Assembly: GCA_028456385.1 (NCBI GenBank)
Contig: JALNQF010000287.1
Coordinates: 1 to 53,421, forward strand
Source: Ophiosphaerella korrae
Lineage: Eukaryota > Ascomycota > Dothideomycetes > Pleosporales > Phaeosphaeriaceae
Length of the DNA stretch: 53,421 bases
Reading direction: 5' to 3'
A program made the position numbers and the translations under genes. A model generated the notes under the pieces. It saw only the letters and a program-made list of their open reading frames with translations, made no database searches and was not told the DNA's origin. This document shows, piece after piece, positions 22,000 through 31,679 of the stretch (the stretch's first letter is position 1; every line of letters begins with the position of its first letter).

Positions 22000-24430
22000 G
22001 TACTCGGATCCAGATACTGAGGCGGATACGGACATTGAGTCGGGTACTGGCGAATATGCTAGTCTTGTCTCCGAAGACGAATCAGACGTTGATCTGGATT
22101 CTGAAGCTGAAGAGATACTGAAGGACATTGCTCGGTTGAGGGCGGAGGGGCTAGCAAAGCCAAAGCATACCACTCATACGGTGGCACTATGGAAGAGAGA
22201 AGGGGAGTTCTGGGAAAGGTGAGATCTATGCCATTCGAATGCGCCTTATCATCCTCGACCATTAACCAGCGCACATCAGGTATTGCTTGAAGATTGAGGA
22301 GGAGACCAAGAGATCCCCGGAAGAACAGCTACGCGCATGTGACCCAGGGACCTTCAAGGCATACCTCCTGTGGCGGAAGAAGTATTCCCGGGTCAAGAAG
22401 GAGAGCTCAATCCAGACCTATTGGAAGAAACTCTGCATGTGCTACAGGAATCTCACAAAGCTCAGAATGGAAGCTAATGTCCTTTACGATATATGTAATG
22501 TATGTTCTGACTTGGGCATGTTTCTTTCTTGCATGGCGGCGTATTAACATCTTATTAGTGGATTCCAACTCTAATGCTTGACAAATCCGAGAAGGAAAAG
22601 CATGCCATGTACGTCCAGGATCTCTACGCCATCCTCCACGCACTCCGGGTCGATGATACCAAACCCCTCTATAGTTATATCCAAGTCCAGATTTCGCTTC
22701 TTCTCCTCCTTACCGCTGCTACAGCCACGAGACCAGGTGCCATCGTCGAAAGCGCTAGCGCCAAAGACAGCAACAAGTCACTCTCGTTCAAAAACATCGA
22801 AGTTATGAAGGTTCGCAGCATTGCAGACCCTAGCCAGAGTACTATTATAGCGAATGTTAATCTTGAAAATATTAAAAACAAGGACGAGAAGGGAAAACCG
22901 TAAGTTAGTTAGCAATTGTTGGGATAAGAAGTCTTGCTAATAGTATCTTGTTGCAGAAAGAAGTTCACTTTTCGCCTAGAGGGGACCCCTGCTTTCCGCA
23001 TAGTCTCGTATATCCTGAGTATTAGCATAGGTCAAGGATCATTAAGAGATAATTTTACTAGTGTTCAGGAAATGTTCGACCTCAAGATACCTGTAGGCCG
23101 TAACTTACTCCGCATCAAGTAGAAAAAGAAGGTGCTAGATCAACCGTTCCTGTGTGATGTTAGGAGCACAAGTAAGGGTGTTCGCATGCTAAAGGAGAAG
23201 GCGTTTCTATATACAAAATATCGCGACATCTTTATACGCTTAGGGCGTGTTGTAGGCTTTGAACAATCCTTAGAGCTGTACTAACTACGTCGGGCTTCTA
23301 GGAGGAATATTAATAGTAAGTTTGCCTTAAACTGTACATTACTCTTGTTTTGCCTAAGCTTATTAGATCCTCTAGTCGCTCTTGACCTAGTAGAACGGAA
23401 CTAGACTATAGGTTATCTTGGGAGCGCATACGAAAAGTACTATACACCAACGCATATTGTCTACGACTTCTAATCTATCTATTTTAGAAGCCCCTTAGAA
23501 GACCTTTTAATCGAATCTGTTGCACAGATAGGCCTATTACGGGATCAACGTGCACCTATAAAACTTAATAACGAGCAATAGGAGAAATTACAAAATGACC
23601 CTAAACTTACGATTCTTCGTGCACAGCGAGAGATGTACAAAGAACAGCTCTATAACTAGGGCTTTCGACTACTCGTAATAGGTTAAGCGACAGATCTCTA
23701 CAAAAAATACGAGGACACGAAGCGAAAGATTAGCAGCACATACTAGAAATTATATAGAGAAGGATTAGAATCGGCGATCTGCAAATTCTACAACTCGATC
23801 GATACAATTGAGATAGGCAAGCAACTTAGTGGGAAGGCTGCGGTTAAAGTCCTGACGCTACCAGCCGTTAAGTTCGAACTTCGCGAGCGAGCAACCATTG
23901 CCGGCATGTTGTTCAAGCTATTTTAGGATAACAAAGCCCGGGTAAAATTTGTACGTACCTTGGCTAAACTATGCCACAAACAAGAGACGCGGTAGTTAAA
24001 GGTATCCAAGCGAAAGAAGGTGGATTTAGTCGTACGTGAAGCTAATGGTTCATATTCTTTGAACAAGCGAAAGAAGGGTGCTAATGGTTTTGAGAGGCGC
24101 CCACTGAAACAAGATGGCCAGATTGCGAAAGAACAGCTCGACGCACCACAGCGCGAGAAAGTCTTAGAGGTACGACCTAGGTAGCTGTACCCAACCGTGC
24201 TTCCACATCCGGTGTGCCTCATCTGCATAGGAAATGTAGAGTTCTCGTATGAACGGAGGATGCGCCATATTCTACGAAAGGATGTCCTAAAAAAGCACGT
24301 AGAGACCCATTTCCGACTCCCTAAACTTCAGTCGGAGTTTCCGTGCCAGCACCCTAGCTGTTCCGCCATGCTGGTTGGCATAATGCAGTCCAAGAGGCAT
24401 GCGCTTGACGTTCACGGAGTGTCTCACTAA
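22000..24430 (+). pseudogene. DUF3435 tyrosine recombinase, degenerate (Starship-captain-like family)
   Basis: DUF3435 proteins are tyrosine-recombinase-like; Starship 'captain' recombinases belong to this domain family. An acidic N-terminus (SDTYSDPDTEADTDIESG) is followed by introns at 22219-22279, 22500-22558 and 22900-22956 (61, 59 and 57 nt, all GT-AG). Splicing joins EFWER to YCLKIEEETK, DICN to WIPTLMLDK and EKGKP to KKFTFR. Box I Arg is in TATRPGAI (about 22723-22746), a Y-x-L-R-R-type box II near 23278, and the candidate Tyr in AYEKYYTPTHI near 23430. The C-terminus (23920-24430) has Cys/His pairs (CLICIGN, CQHPSCS, ...H..H). The first half is clean, but from 23120 many in-frame TAG/TAA codons occur where Gln is expected, so C-to-T mutation killed it. 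No start ATG is visible, because LTR copy B abuts the N-terminus. Confidence 0.8.
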
Positions 24431-25019
24431 TGTCTACATTTCCCTCCCAGGTAAATTATCGAGTGCCTTGAAGAGAAAGCATCACGCTTGATAATATAAG
24501 GGAATGGTTCCTTTTTGTTTTTCGGTGGAATATGCGCCTAGATTCTGTATGTCCTTCTTAGCAAGGGAGGGATAGATTACGCTACACGCGTCACAATATC
24601 GAATTCGGCTACGAACGAGTCGCTTGACGGAAGTAATTAAGGTAAGTATTTGTGTAAGCTGTAGTGCTAATTTTACTAATGGGCGATAGACTTTTATATA
24701 ATTGACGTGGTTAAAGAACACCACATCGGACTAAGCTCGTCGTCTTCCTGGGGACGCCGCACTGGGGCAGCGAGTACGCAGTTGCTAGGTGTTCTTAGAT
24801 AGCGGTAACGGGAGACTTACAAGCACATAAAGGAAATATCAATACTTGGGCTGAGATTGAGTATTTTAAGTTGATGTAACTACCCCTCGCATTTTTCGAA
24901 GTATGTGGTTTTCGACCTTTAAGCAGGGACGTTTGTGAATACTTAGGAACCTTATTGGAGATTAGTGGCGAGGAAGATTCGCAATAGTTATTAATGTGCT
25001 ATGCCTCTTACGGTAGCGA
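24431..25019. other. Mostly unassigned, with a short hydrolase-like motif
   Basis: Plus strand at about 24735-24780 reads KLVVFLGTPHWGSEYAVA, resembling the oxyanion-side GTPHxGS motif of alpha/beta hydrolases in fungal lipase-like proteins. The frame stops immediately after. Nothing else recognised; the region may hold a gene remnant. Confidence 0.25.
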
Positions 25020-25867
25020 CGACCCTATGTTTTCTAGATCCGTTCGTGCCACCCGAAGAATCTCCTTCATTCGAGAATACAAATGTCTTGTCCTTGTTCT
25101 CCTACGGTTTATCCATCGGGAAGACTGCCCGTCGCAGCCTATTCACACATGGAATTAACGGCTAGTAGTATGGCGTGAAGGCCTTCGTGATTCGATTAAG
25201 GAAATGTTTTTTCCTACTCTCACAAGCCCTGACTTCAATTCCGCCAACTCCTCCATGTTCACGTAATTCCACTTCTCGAACTCCGTCGCCCCAACATCTT
25301 TGGCTGGCCTATCATAATGAATGCATATCCAGAAGAGGACCCAGAAGAACGACTCGAGATCGTGCATGAACGAGTAGGTCTCTTTATCGAGAAGCACTCT
25401 AATTGCCATGAAAGCTCGAGTACTAGTCTTGCCACGCGCTCCTGAAGACGTCTCCCGCTGTTCTTTGATGGCAAGGTCGAGGTCGATCAGGAACGCATAA
25501 GAGGAGGGATATTCGTCGTCTTCGTTTATCAAAAGATTATTTAGTGAGATGTCGCGTTAAAGCATGCCCGCATGTGTATGTAACGACCCATACCCTTCGA
25601 TGCATCGTTCGAATGCAGCAAGCAGACTGATCTGAGAGCTTGCTTCGTAAATGGCCTTCCCATAGTCACGAACGACGACACGGCGGTGAACCCGATTCAC
25701 AACAGCACGTTTTACTGGAGAGCTCGAGCAGGTGCGCTTGCTAGGCGGCAGTGGCATTCTTGTGCAGCTCAACGATCGCTTCTGCCCAGCGGCGCTGCTG
25801 CTTCCATCCCTCTGCGAGGCCCGGCGTCCGGTTGTGCTCGGTGGCGGCATCGGTTTCTCTAGCTGGT
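25020..25867 (-). pseudogene. FunK1-type fungal protein kinase, C-terminal catalytic part
   Basis: Minus-strand reading starts near 25850 with MPPPSTTGRRASQRDGSSSA, continues with LPPSKRTCSSSP, NRVHRRVVVRDYGKAIYEAS and the catalytic loop at about 25565-25535, then FLIDLDLAIKEQ (DFG-equivalent region), GKTSTRAFMAIRVLL and SFMHDLESFFWVLFWICIHY, and ends near 25020 with LYSRMKEILR. These are successive FunK1 landmarks. The catalytic His of the HRD motif is replaced by a TAA stop (reads L-stop-R-D-I-S), and a frameshift or stop occurs near 25155. It begins just where the copy at 18011-19065 ends, so the two look like parts of one gene separated by a rearrangement. The hAT element inserted 8-30 bp from its 5' end. 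Confidence 0.8.
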
Positions 25868-26132
25868 AAGTGGAGCAGTGTGGAAAGTGGATGGCTGCGC
25901 ATCGGCCGATCCATCCAGATCCATCTATTGCCATAGATATCTGCATTTGGGATAGTTGTGTCGATCCATCCAGATTCATCTATTGCCATAGATATCCGGA
26001 CTTGGGATAGTTGTGCCAACCCACCCAAAAACGATCTATGGAGGCGATGGTGGCTTACGCCTTTGGCTTTTATATGTGACTGTTCAGAAGTCTCCTAAAT
26101 GAATCACACGTCTTTCACACCGCATCTTCAAC

Positions 26133-28800
26133 ATGGACCGTCGGAATTTGCTTAATACTACTAAACCAGTCTTCGGACCTTCTTGGGATCCATACTATGC
26201 TACCATCATGAGATCACACGGTCTCTCGCCGTCGCCGTCGCCATCGCCGTCCCTTAGTAGTACTTCAAGCATTGTTTCTGCCACCTCAAGTCTTACCGAT
26301 GTGCCAACCTTCGACTCCCAATCCAGCAAGAAAGTGCATCAGGGCGAGCCTCCTCTAATCGAGCCATCTCACTTCGACTACAGCAAGGTCGACTAGAAGC
26401 GACCGCTAGGCTTTGGTGTTCCAATTGCGCGGCCTTCACACAAGTTAATCTCGGGCATCTAGAGAGTTGGTGTACCGATCGAACATACTGCGACAAATAA
26501 GCGCTGGTATTTATGCCTTCGCTGCCATACTGCCGCCGACGATACACTACGGCGCCACCGCTTCAACGTCGAACAAGGCAGCTCGAATCCTGCTGACTAT
26601 ATACGTAAGGTCTACAATGAAACCTTCAATGAGAAGAGAGAGATCGTACTGCTTCCGCCAAGTATACCAGTGCCGTCCAACCTAGACTTGACCTAGCTTC
26701 GTAAACAAGCAATACTTAATGACTTTGCGCTAGCATTCGACTAAGCGAAATTCTAGGAGCTGCTTGCACGATGGATTGTTTATAACAACATTCTATTTCG
26801 ACAAGTCGATAGTAAACTATTTCGCGAGCTTATTTAGTATCTCTTACTACGCACAGGCGATGCTTTGCCTAGCTATCCAATAGTCTGTAAGTAGATACTA
26901 AAGGTATATTAGATTTACAAGGCAGCTGTGAAGCAGGAGTTGCAGACTACAATTAGCAAGATCTACATCTTATTTAACCTCTAGACCTCTAGCAATTGTC
27001 TTTTGCTTAATAGCAGAGTTGCACACTTTATTAATGCTGAATTTAAATCCAAAGCAATTCTCCTAGCGACACCCCACTAGAGTAGCTCGCATGCTGGGCT
27101 CGACATTGCCGAGCAGGTTATTCGAGTGATTAGAGACTTTGACATTCAAGATAGGTTAGGTGTCACGGGTACTTTCATGCAACCCTCGGCCGGCCATGGG
27201 CCGGCTCCGGGCCTGCTACGGGTATCCCCAGTACATATATATACTATTCTGTGCCCGGTATGCCTATTCGGCATACTGTACCTCTTTTGGTCACGTCTGG
27301 TCTGGTGGCACAGCGTCCGGCCTTACATTAGGCTTCTTTGTACTAGATAACGCCTTAAACAACGATACGGCAATAGAAGTAATTGCAAAGGAGTTTAGTT
27401 TTAGGGCAAGTGAGCACTGCCTGCGCTGCGCAGGCTATATTATCAACTTGATCGCTCGTCATCTCTTGTTCGGTTTTGACAAGAATCTCTTTAAAATTGA
27501 GGATTCTGTGTCGGCGGACATGAAGGATGAATTGAAGCGCTGGAGAAGGACTGGGCTAGTTAGAAAAGCTTACAACATTATCGTCTGGATATATGCAAGT
27601 CTATAAAGAAGAAAACGTTAGCACGATGCACAAGTTAGCTACTACAAGTCAGCAATTGACCTGAGTCTTTAGTATACGATTAAGCCGCGCGAGCTTTATA
27701 GAAGTAATAATACTCGCTGGAATAGTATCTATGGAGAGATCGAGACGCTCTGTAAACTACGAGCACCTTTTGAAGAATTCTTGGAGTCTGAGCGATAGCG
27801 AGCTTTAAAAGAGAAGAGCAAGGGCTGGTAGGCTGAAGATAAAGACGCTGCACAGAACGTTATTGTTAAGGACGCCCTCGATAAAGACTACCGGGAAGTA
27901 CTTATCTAGTATAAAGATCTCCTCGAGCTATGCTGGGCGGCGACAATGGATCTTTAGGGTTAGCCAGGTGACGGCAAGTCTTGTAGACTTAGCAATGTTT
28001 AGGCAGACATTGAACGTATCGTTGAACATTTTACGATCGCGTATAGCAGACATTGAATGTATCGTTGAACATTTTACGATCGCGTATGGCTAGTACAAAG
28101 ATGCTTCTCTAGCTACTACTAAAGAAGAATGGCATTTTACTACTTAGATCAAACTCGCGCTCAATAAGGCTGAGGAATACTATGCTAAACTTGGCGACTC
28201 ACCTGTATATCTAGTAGCTGCTGTACTCCACCTTTTATACACTTGGAAGTACATCGACGCTCAATGGGCTAATCAGAAATTATGGATTACAAAAGGTAAG
28301 AGAGCAGTCAAAGCGCTATGGGTTGCTGACTACAAGCAGCAACTGATCTTAGAAGCTATCTCGCCACTAAAGAAACAGAGTCAACAGGAACCAAATATGA
28401 TGGAAGAGTACCGCATGAGAGGGCTGACTCAAGCTCGAAGTCAAGGCGTCAAACAAGTAATCGCTGATGAGTTTGAGCGCTATAATAGCTAGGTACAAGT
28501 TGACACTAGGTATCCGCTGGAATGGTGGCATACTGTTGGTATTACTGAATATCTACTGCTTGCGCAGATGGCCTTCGACATGTTGTCGATACTAGCAATG
28601 AGTGATGAGCCCGAGCGAATATTTAGCCAACTTGGGCTGATGACCACGAAGCGGCGCAACCACCTTGACCAGAGTGCAATACAAGCGGTGCAATGTTTAC
28701 ACTCCTGGGATAAGGCAGGCATTGTTGACCTCAGGAAAAGCTCAACGGCCATCATAATCATGTATATAGCCGATGATAGATCATCATCTAATATCTTATG
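26133..28800 (+). pseudogene. hAT transposase, full length but interrupted
   Basis: Starts at ATG 26133 (MDRRNLLNTTKPVFGPSWDP) with a Ser/Pro-rich segment. A BED-like zinc-finger zone follows (WYLCLRCH ... RRHRFN, about 26500-26560), then the catalytic core (ATPH.SSSHAGLDIAEQVIR and, after the nested LTR, FVLDNALNNDTAIE; LRCAGYIINLIARHLLFGFD) and the C-terminal dimerisation region (MSDEPERIFSQLGLMTTKRR near 28598-28655, then SAIQAVQCLHSWDKAGIVDL). This is the usual fungal hAT order. In-frame TAG/TAA codons, mostly at Trp or Gln positions, a 43-bp tandem duplication near 28010-28090 and the LTR insertion inactivate it. The open pieces 27160-27606 and 28568-28801 belong to it. Confidence 0.9.
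27161..27327. repeat. Solo LTR (167 bp, TGTCAC...TTACA) nested in the hAT transposase
   Basis: It begins TGTCACGGGTACTTTCATGC and ends CGGCCTTACA, flanked by TTAGG at 27156-27160 and 27328-27332. Conceptually omitting the LTR and one duplication restores the transposase frame (DRLG directly to FFVLDNALNN), confirming both borders. Internal CGGCCGGCCATGGGCCGG is GC-rich and palindromic. Family not assigned. Confidence 0.92.
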
Positions 28801-28937
28801 AAGTTGGTGGCGTGCGTTACAGAAGCCTCCATGGATGAGAATGGATTACATCCGGCTAATCCATCCAGATCCATCCAAGTGGCGTAATAGATGTGGATCG
28901 GCCCGAAAGTCCATCCACTTTCCACGCTGAAGTGGAG

Positions 28938-29044
28938 GCAGTGTATTTTATACTGATAGCAGGTGTACATAAAACTCAGTAGGCCATAGCCGTCGAGTAC
29001 AATCATGCGGTAGCTACTCTAATCCAATCTCATTTGAGGTCCAG
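28938..29044. other. Short flank of the hAT insertion, no gene recognised
   Basis: This stretch was contiguous with the FunK1 C-terminal part before the hAT inserted, as the target duplication shows, but it does not continue FunK1 coding sequence. It may be an intron or lie beyond a rearrangement breakpoint. Confidence 0.4.
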
Positions 29045-29360
29045 CCATTCATTGAAGTTGTGTAGAACTAGCTAGTCTTAAGAATAGACACCCACTCGCG
29101 AGTCTCAGGCGATGCAACGAAAGCCTTGTGCTTATGAGCAGATACAAGGACTCTAGAGTTGTTGCATATACCTAGTGCTAGCCCAGTCTCGTCCATGTTC
29201 CACGGTGTGTATACCCAGCTGGGTTCTTGTGGCTTCAAAGAGGTCCAAAAACGGTCATATAGTCTCTGACTTTGATGCCTCAGCTCGTACGGCTTCAATT
29301 GACCTGCCCGTCACAGAGTTTGTACGTGGATTGCGGCATGTGAAGTGAGAGACCCAGTGC
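29045..29360 (-). pseudogene. Pogo/Tigger-type transposase fragment
   Basis: Minus strand reads HWVSHFTCRNPRTNSVTGRS then IEAVRAEASKSETI (CENP-B/Tc5-type DNA-binding domain), a frameshift, then LYDRFWTSLKPQEPSWVYTP, WNMDETGLALGICNNSRVL and SPETREWVSILKTS (start of the DDE domain, with the first catalytic Asp in NMDETG). Only about 100 codons remain, and the rest of the DDE domain is missing. A relic of a pogo-like element distinct from the one at 37168-39276. Confidence 0.8.
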
Positions 29361-29383
29361 TCGCCGAGCGGCGCGGCGCGTCG

Positions 29384-29610
29384 TCTCCGCCATCTGCAAT
29401 ATACAAGAGACCATCCCCGCACACGGGGGTGAGATGGAGGCTGACACGCCGTCTCCACCCACCTGCAATATACAAGAGACCATCTCTCGCACACGGGGGT
29501 GAGATGGGGGCTAGGCGCGTCGTCTCCACCCATCTGCAATATACAAGAGGTCATCCCTCGCACGTGGGGATGGGATGGGAGCTGGGCGCGTCGTCTCCGC
29601 CCATCTACAA
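29384..29610. repeat. Tandem repeat, about four units of ~63 bp
   Basis: Units carry CGTCGTCTCC(G/A)CCCA followed by CTGCAATATACAAGAG and a stretch CGCACACGGGGGTGAGATGG. It abuts and partly overlaps the end of the pogo fragment. Frames are open through it on both strands, which explains the ORFs there. Confidence 0.8.
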
Positions 29611-29627
29611 TGTACAAGGGCTAGGCT

Positions 29628-30125
29628 GGTATGAGCATGGGCCGGCATAAGCTTTGAGCTGGCATAGGCATGAGACTGGTATGAGTATAAGCTGGTATGA
29701 GCATAGGTCGTCATGAACTTGAGCTGGCATGAGCATGAGGTCGGTATGAGCATGAGGCTGGTATGGGCATGAGGTCGGTATGAGCATGAGGCTGGTATGG
29801 GCATGAGGTCGGTATGGGCATGAGGCTGGCATGAGCATGAGGCTGGTATGGGCATGAGTCTGGTATGAGCATGAGGTTGGTATGGGCATGAGGTTGGTAT
29901 GAGCATGAGGTCGGTATGAGCATGAGGTCGGTATGAGCATGAGCCGGTATGGGCATGAGTCTGGTATGAGCATGGGCCGGCAGGAGCTTTGGGCTGGCAT
30001 GGGCATGAGTCTGGTGTGCGTATGAGCTGGTATGAGCGTGGGCTGACATGAGCGTGGGCTGGTATGAGCGTGGGCTGGTATGAGCGTGGGCTGACATGGG
30101 CTTGAGCTGGCAGGAGCATGGGCTG
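29628..30125. repeat. 17-bp minisatellite (GGTATGAGCATGAGGTC type)
   Basis: Roughly 28-30 degenerate copies of a 17-bp unit alternate GGTATGAGCATGAG and GGTATGGGCATGAG. Because 17 is not a multiple of 3 and the unit has no stop on the minus strand, all three minus frames stay open, giving overlapping frames that encode a repeating 17-residue peptide rich in His, Ala and Pro. I regard these as by-products of the repeat, not genes. Confidence 0.85.
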
Positions 30126-30640
30126 GCGTGAACATGGCTGGCAGCGAGGCAGTCACGGGCGTGGGATTGCGACATGAGGCTGCTGGAAGGGGCGTTGGCT
30201 GGCCAGGCCGTAGCACGGGACGGGCCGGTGCGACGGGTGCGCGACGCGTCACTAGCGCCTGGCGCCCACAACGGGAGCATTGTGGTCGGGCAGGGGCACA
30301 CACAAAGCAGCACATTGGGCTTGCAGTTCGCAGCCACAAGCCTCGCGTTGCTGGCATGGGTCGTGTGCCGCTGCAGAAGCAGTGATGGAACCCGCTGCTG
30401 GCCACGGCTCGGGGTTGACAGTGATCAGTTTCGAGCCAAACTCGAGGGGACAAACGTCTTCTCTGCAATACTTTGGTTGTCCTCCTAGCGAGGAATCACG
30501 TCAGCTTATCTGCGTTGCGCTTGGTTGAAGTCGACAATTGAGTGCGAGTTGGTCATCGGGGGCTAGGTGGTCCGGGCTCAGTGACTCTCCCCCGCCTCCC
30601 CCCGCCTTGTGATGGGCTCCGTTGCCAGCGCTCTTTCTCT
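30126..30640. other. GC-rich unassigned stretch
   Basis: Frames are open on both strands (for example 30174-30488 plus and the upstream part of a minus frame to 30468), but the peptides show no recognisable domain. Likely flanking repeat DNA. Confidence 0.3.
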
Positions 30641-30649
30641 CTCTAACCC

Positions 30650-30890
30650 TCGCTCCTCCTCTTGCTCCTCCTCTTGCTCCTCCTCTTGCTCCTCCTCTTG
30701 CTCCTCCTCTTGCTCCTCCTCTCGCTCCTTCCCTAGCGTCTTCCTTAGCTTCTTCCTTAGCTTCCTCCCTTACTTCCTCTCGCTCTTCCTCCCTTGCTTT
30801 CTCCCTTGCTTTCTCCCTTGCTTCCTCCCTTGCTTCCTCCCTTGCTTCCTCCCTTGCTTCCTCCCTTACTCCCTACCTCGCCCTGCACAC
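30650..30890 (+). repeat. Pyrimidine-rich 12-bp tandem repeats
   Basis: Two blocks: CTCCTCTTGCTC units (about 30652-30725), then CCTCCCTTGCTT units (about 30770-30870). The plus strand is almost purine-free except for single G residues, giving strong strand asymmetry. Ser- or Leu/Pro-rich frames across it are artefacts of the repeat. Confidence 0.85.
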
Positions 30891-30974
30891 AGGCTCTCGA
30901 GCCCAGCCTGATGACCACGCCCTTTAGCACACACACACAAACGTTTGGCAGTAGAGGACTTGCGGGGCCCGGCG

Positions 30975-31385
30975 GGTGGCACACCTCAGACGATCTCAAG
31001 TCCACTTCAGCACACATAAACGGGTACTGCTCAGACGGCTTCAAGTCCAGCCGGTTTCGAGCCCCAGCCTAACCCGGCGAGCACACACAAACGGGTACTG
31101 CTCAGAATATTTCGAGTCCAGCCCAACCCTGCGAGCACACACAAATGGGCACTGCTCAGATTTCGAGTCCGGCCCAACCCCGTCAACACACACAAATGGG
31201 CACTGCTCAGACGATTCCGAGCCCAGCCCAACCCCGCTAGCACACACAAATGGGCACTGCTCAGACGGTTTTAAGTCCAGCACACACGAATGGGCAATGC
31301 TCAGAAGATTTCGAGCCCAGCCAAACCCCGCTGGCACACACAAACGGGTACGCTCAGAAGATCTCGAGTCCAGCCCAACACCTTC
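30975..31385 (+). repeat. Minisatellite, second array of the GGGCACTGCTCAGA unit
   Basis: About seven or eight units alternate CACACACAAA(C/T)GGG(C/T)ACTGCTCAGA and TTCGAGTCCAGCCCAACCCC. Unit sequence and order match the array at 19985-20275. The following single-copy part (31388-31430, AGATCGCGATCGGCTATCAA) recurs at about 35712-35750. Confidence 0.8.
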
Positions 31386-31484
31386 AACTCACCATCGCCA
31401 TCTAGATCGCGATCGGCTATCAACGTCATGGCTGCCGCTGTCGCTTGATTGACGTGCTACCGCGGTCGCTTGCAGTTTGACAGT

Positions 31485-31600
31485 GGCTCCGAGGGCCCTT
31501 GGGCAATACATACTATTCTACTCCTGTATTCAACGTTGTTAAATACTTGGTTACCTGTTTGGGTTTGTTTGGCGCAGTGGAGTAGAGCTGCGACATAACA
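31485..31600 (-). repeat. Short LTR fragment, TGTTATGTCG family
   Basis: The end CGACATAACA at 31591-31600 and the body GGGCAATACATACTATTCTA ... GTTGTTAAATACTT match the two copies at 33782-33949 and 33957-34119. The left third of the LTR is missing. Read on the minus strand the LTR begins TGTTATGTCG. Confidence 0.75.
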
Positions 31601-31679
31601 TAATACAAGGGGGATGCAAAAAAGGGTGAGTAGTGCGGTTTTGTGCGCTCGAGCCATGGAATTCTATCGAATCTTACGT

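Larger units (their letters stand above)
25876..28929 (+). mobile_element. hAT-superfamily DNA transposon with TIRs and 8-bp TSD, dead
   Basis: Terminal inverted repeats CAGTGTGGAAAGTGGATGG (left, from 25876) and its near-exact reverse complement at the right end (to 28929) differ at one base. Identical 8-bp duplications AAGTGGAG flank them at 25868-25875 and 28930-28937, the hAT hallmark. Subterminal copies of GATCCATCCAGATCCATC occur at both ends, and a ~58-bp unit is duplicated at about 25905-26020. Length 3054 bp including a nested 167-bp solo LTR. Confidence 0.95.

Noticed and set aside
24735..24780. Alpha/beta hydrolase gene suggested by FLGTPHWGS
   Set aside because: Only one short motif with a stop soon after and no supporting flanking domain; noted as a possible remnant only.
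29605..30468. 287-codon minus-strand frame that looks like a His/Pro-rich protein
   Set aside because: It is open only because the 17-bp minisatellite has no stop in any phase; two other frames over the same DNA are equally open, and no domain is present.
30609..30927. Ser-rich and Leu/Pro-rich frames of about 100 codons
   Set aside because: Translation of pyrimidine-rich 12-bp repeats; open in several frames and without gene-like context.
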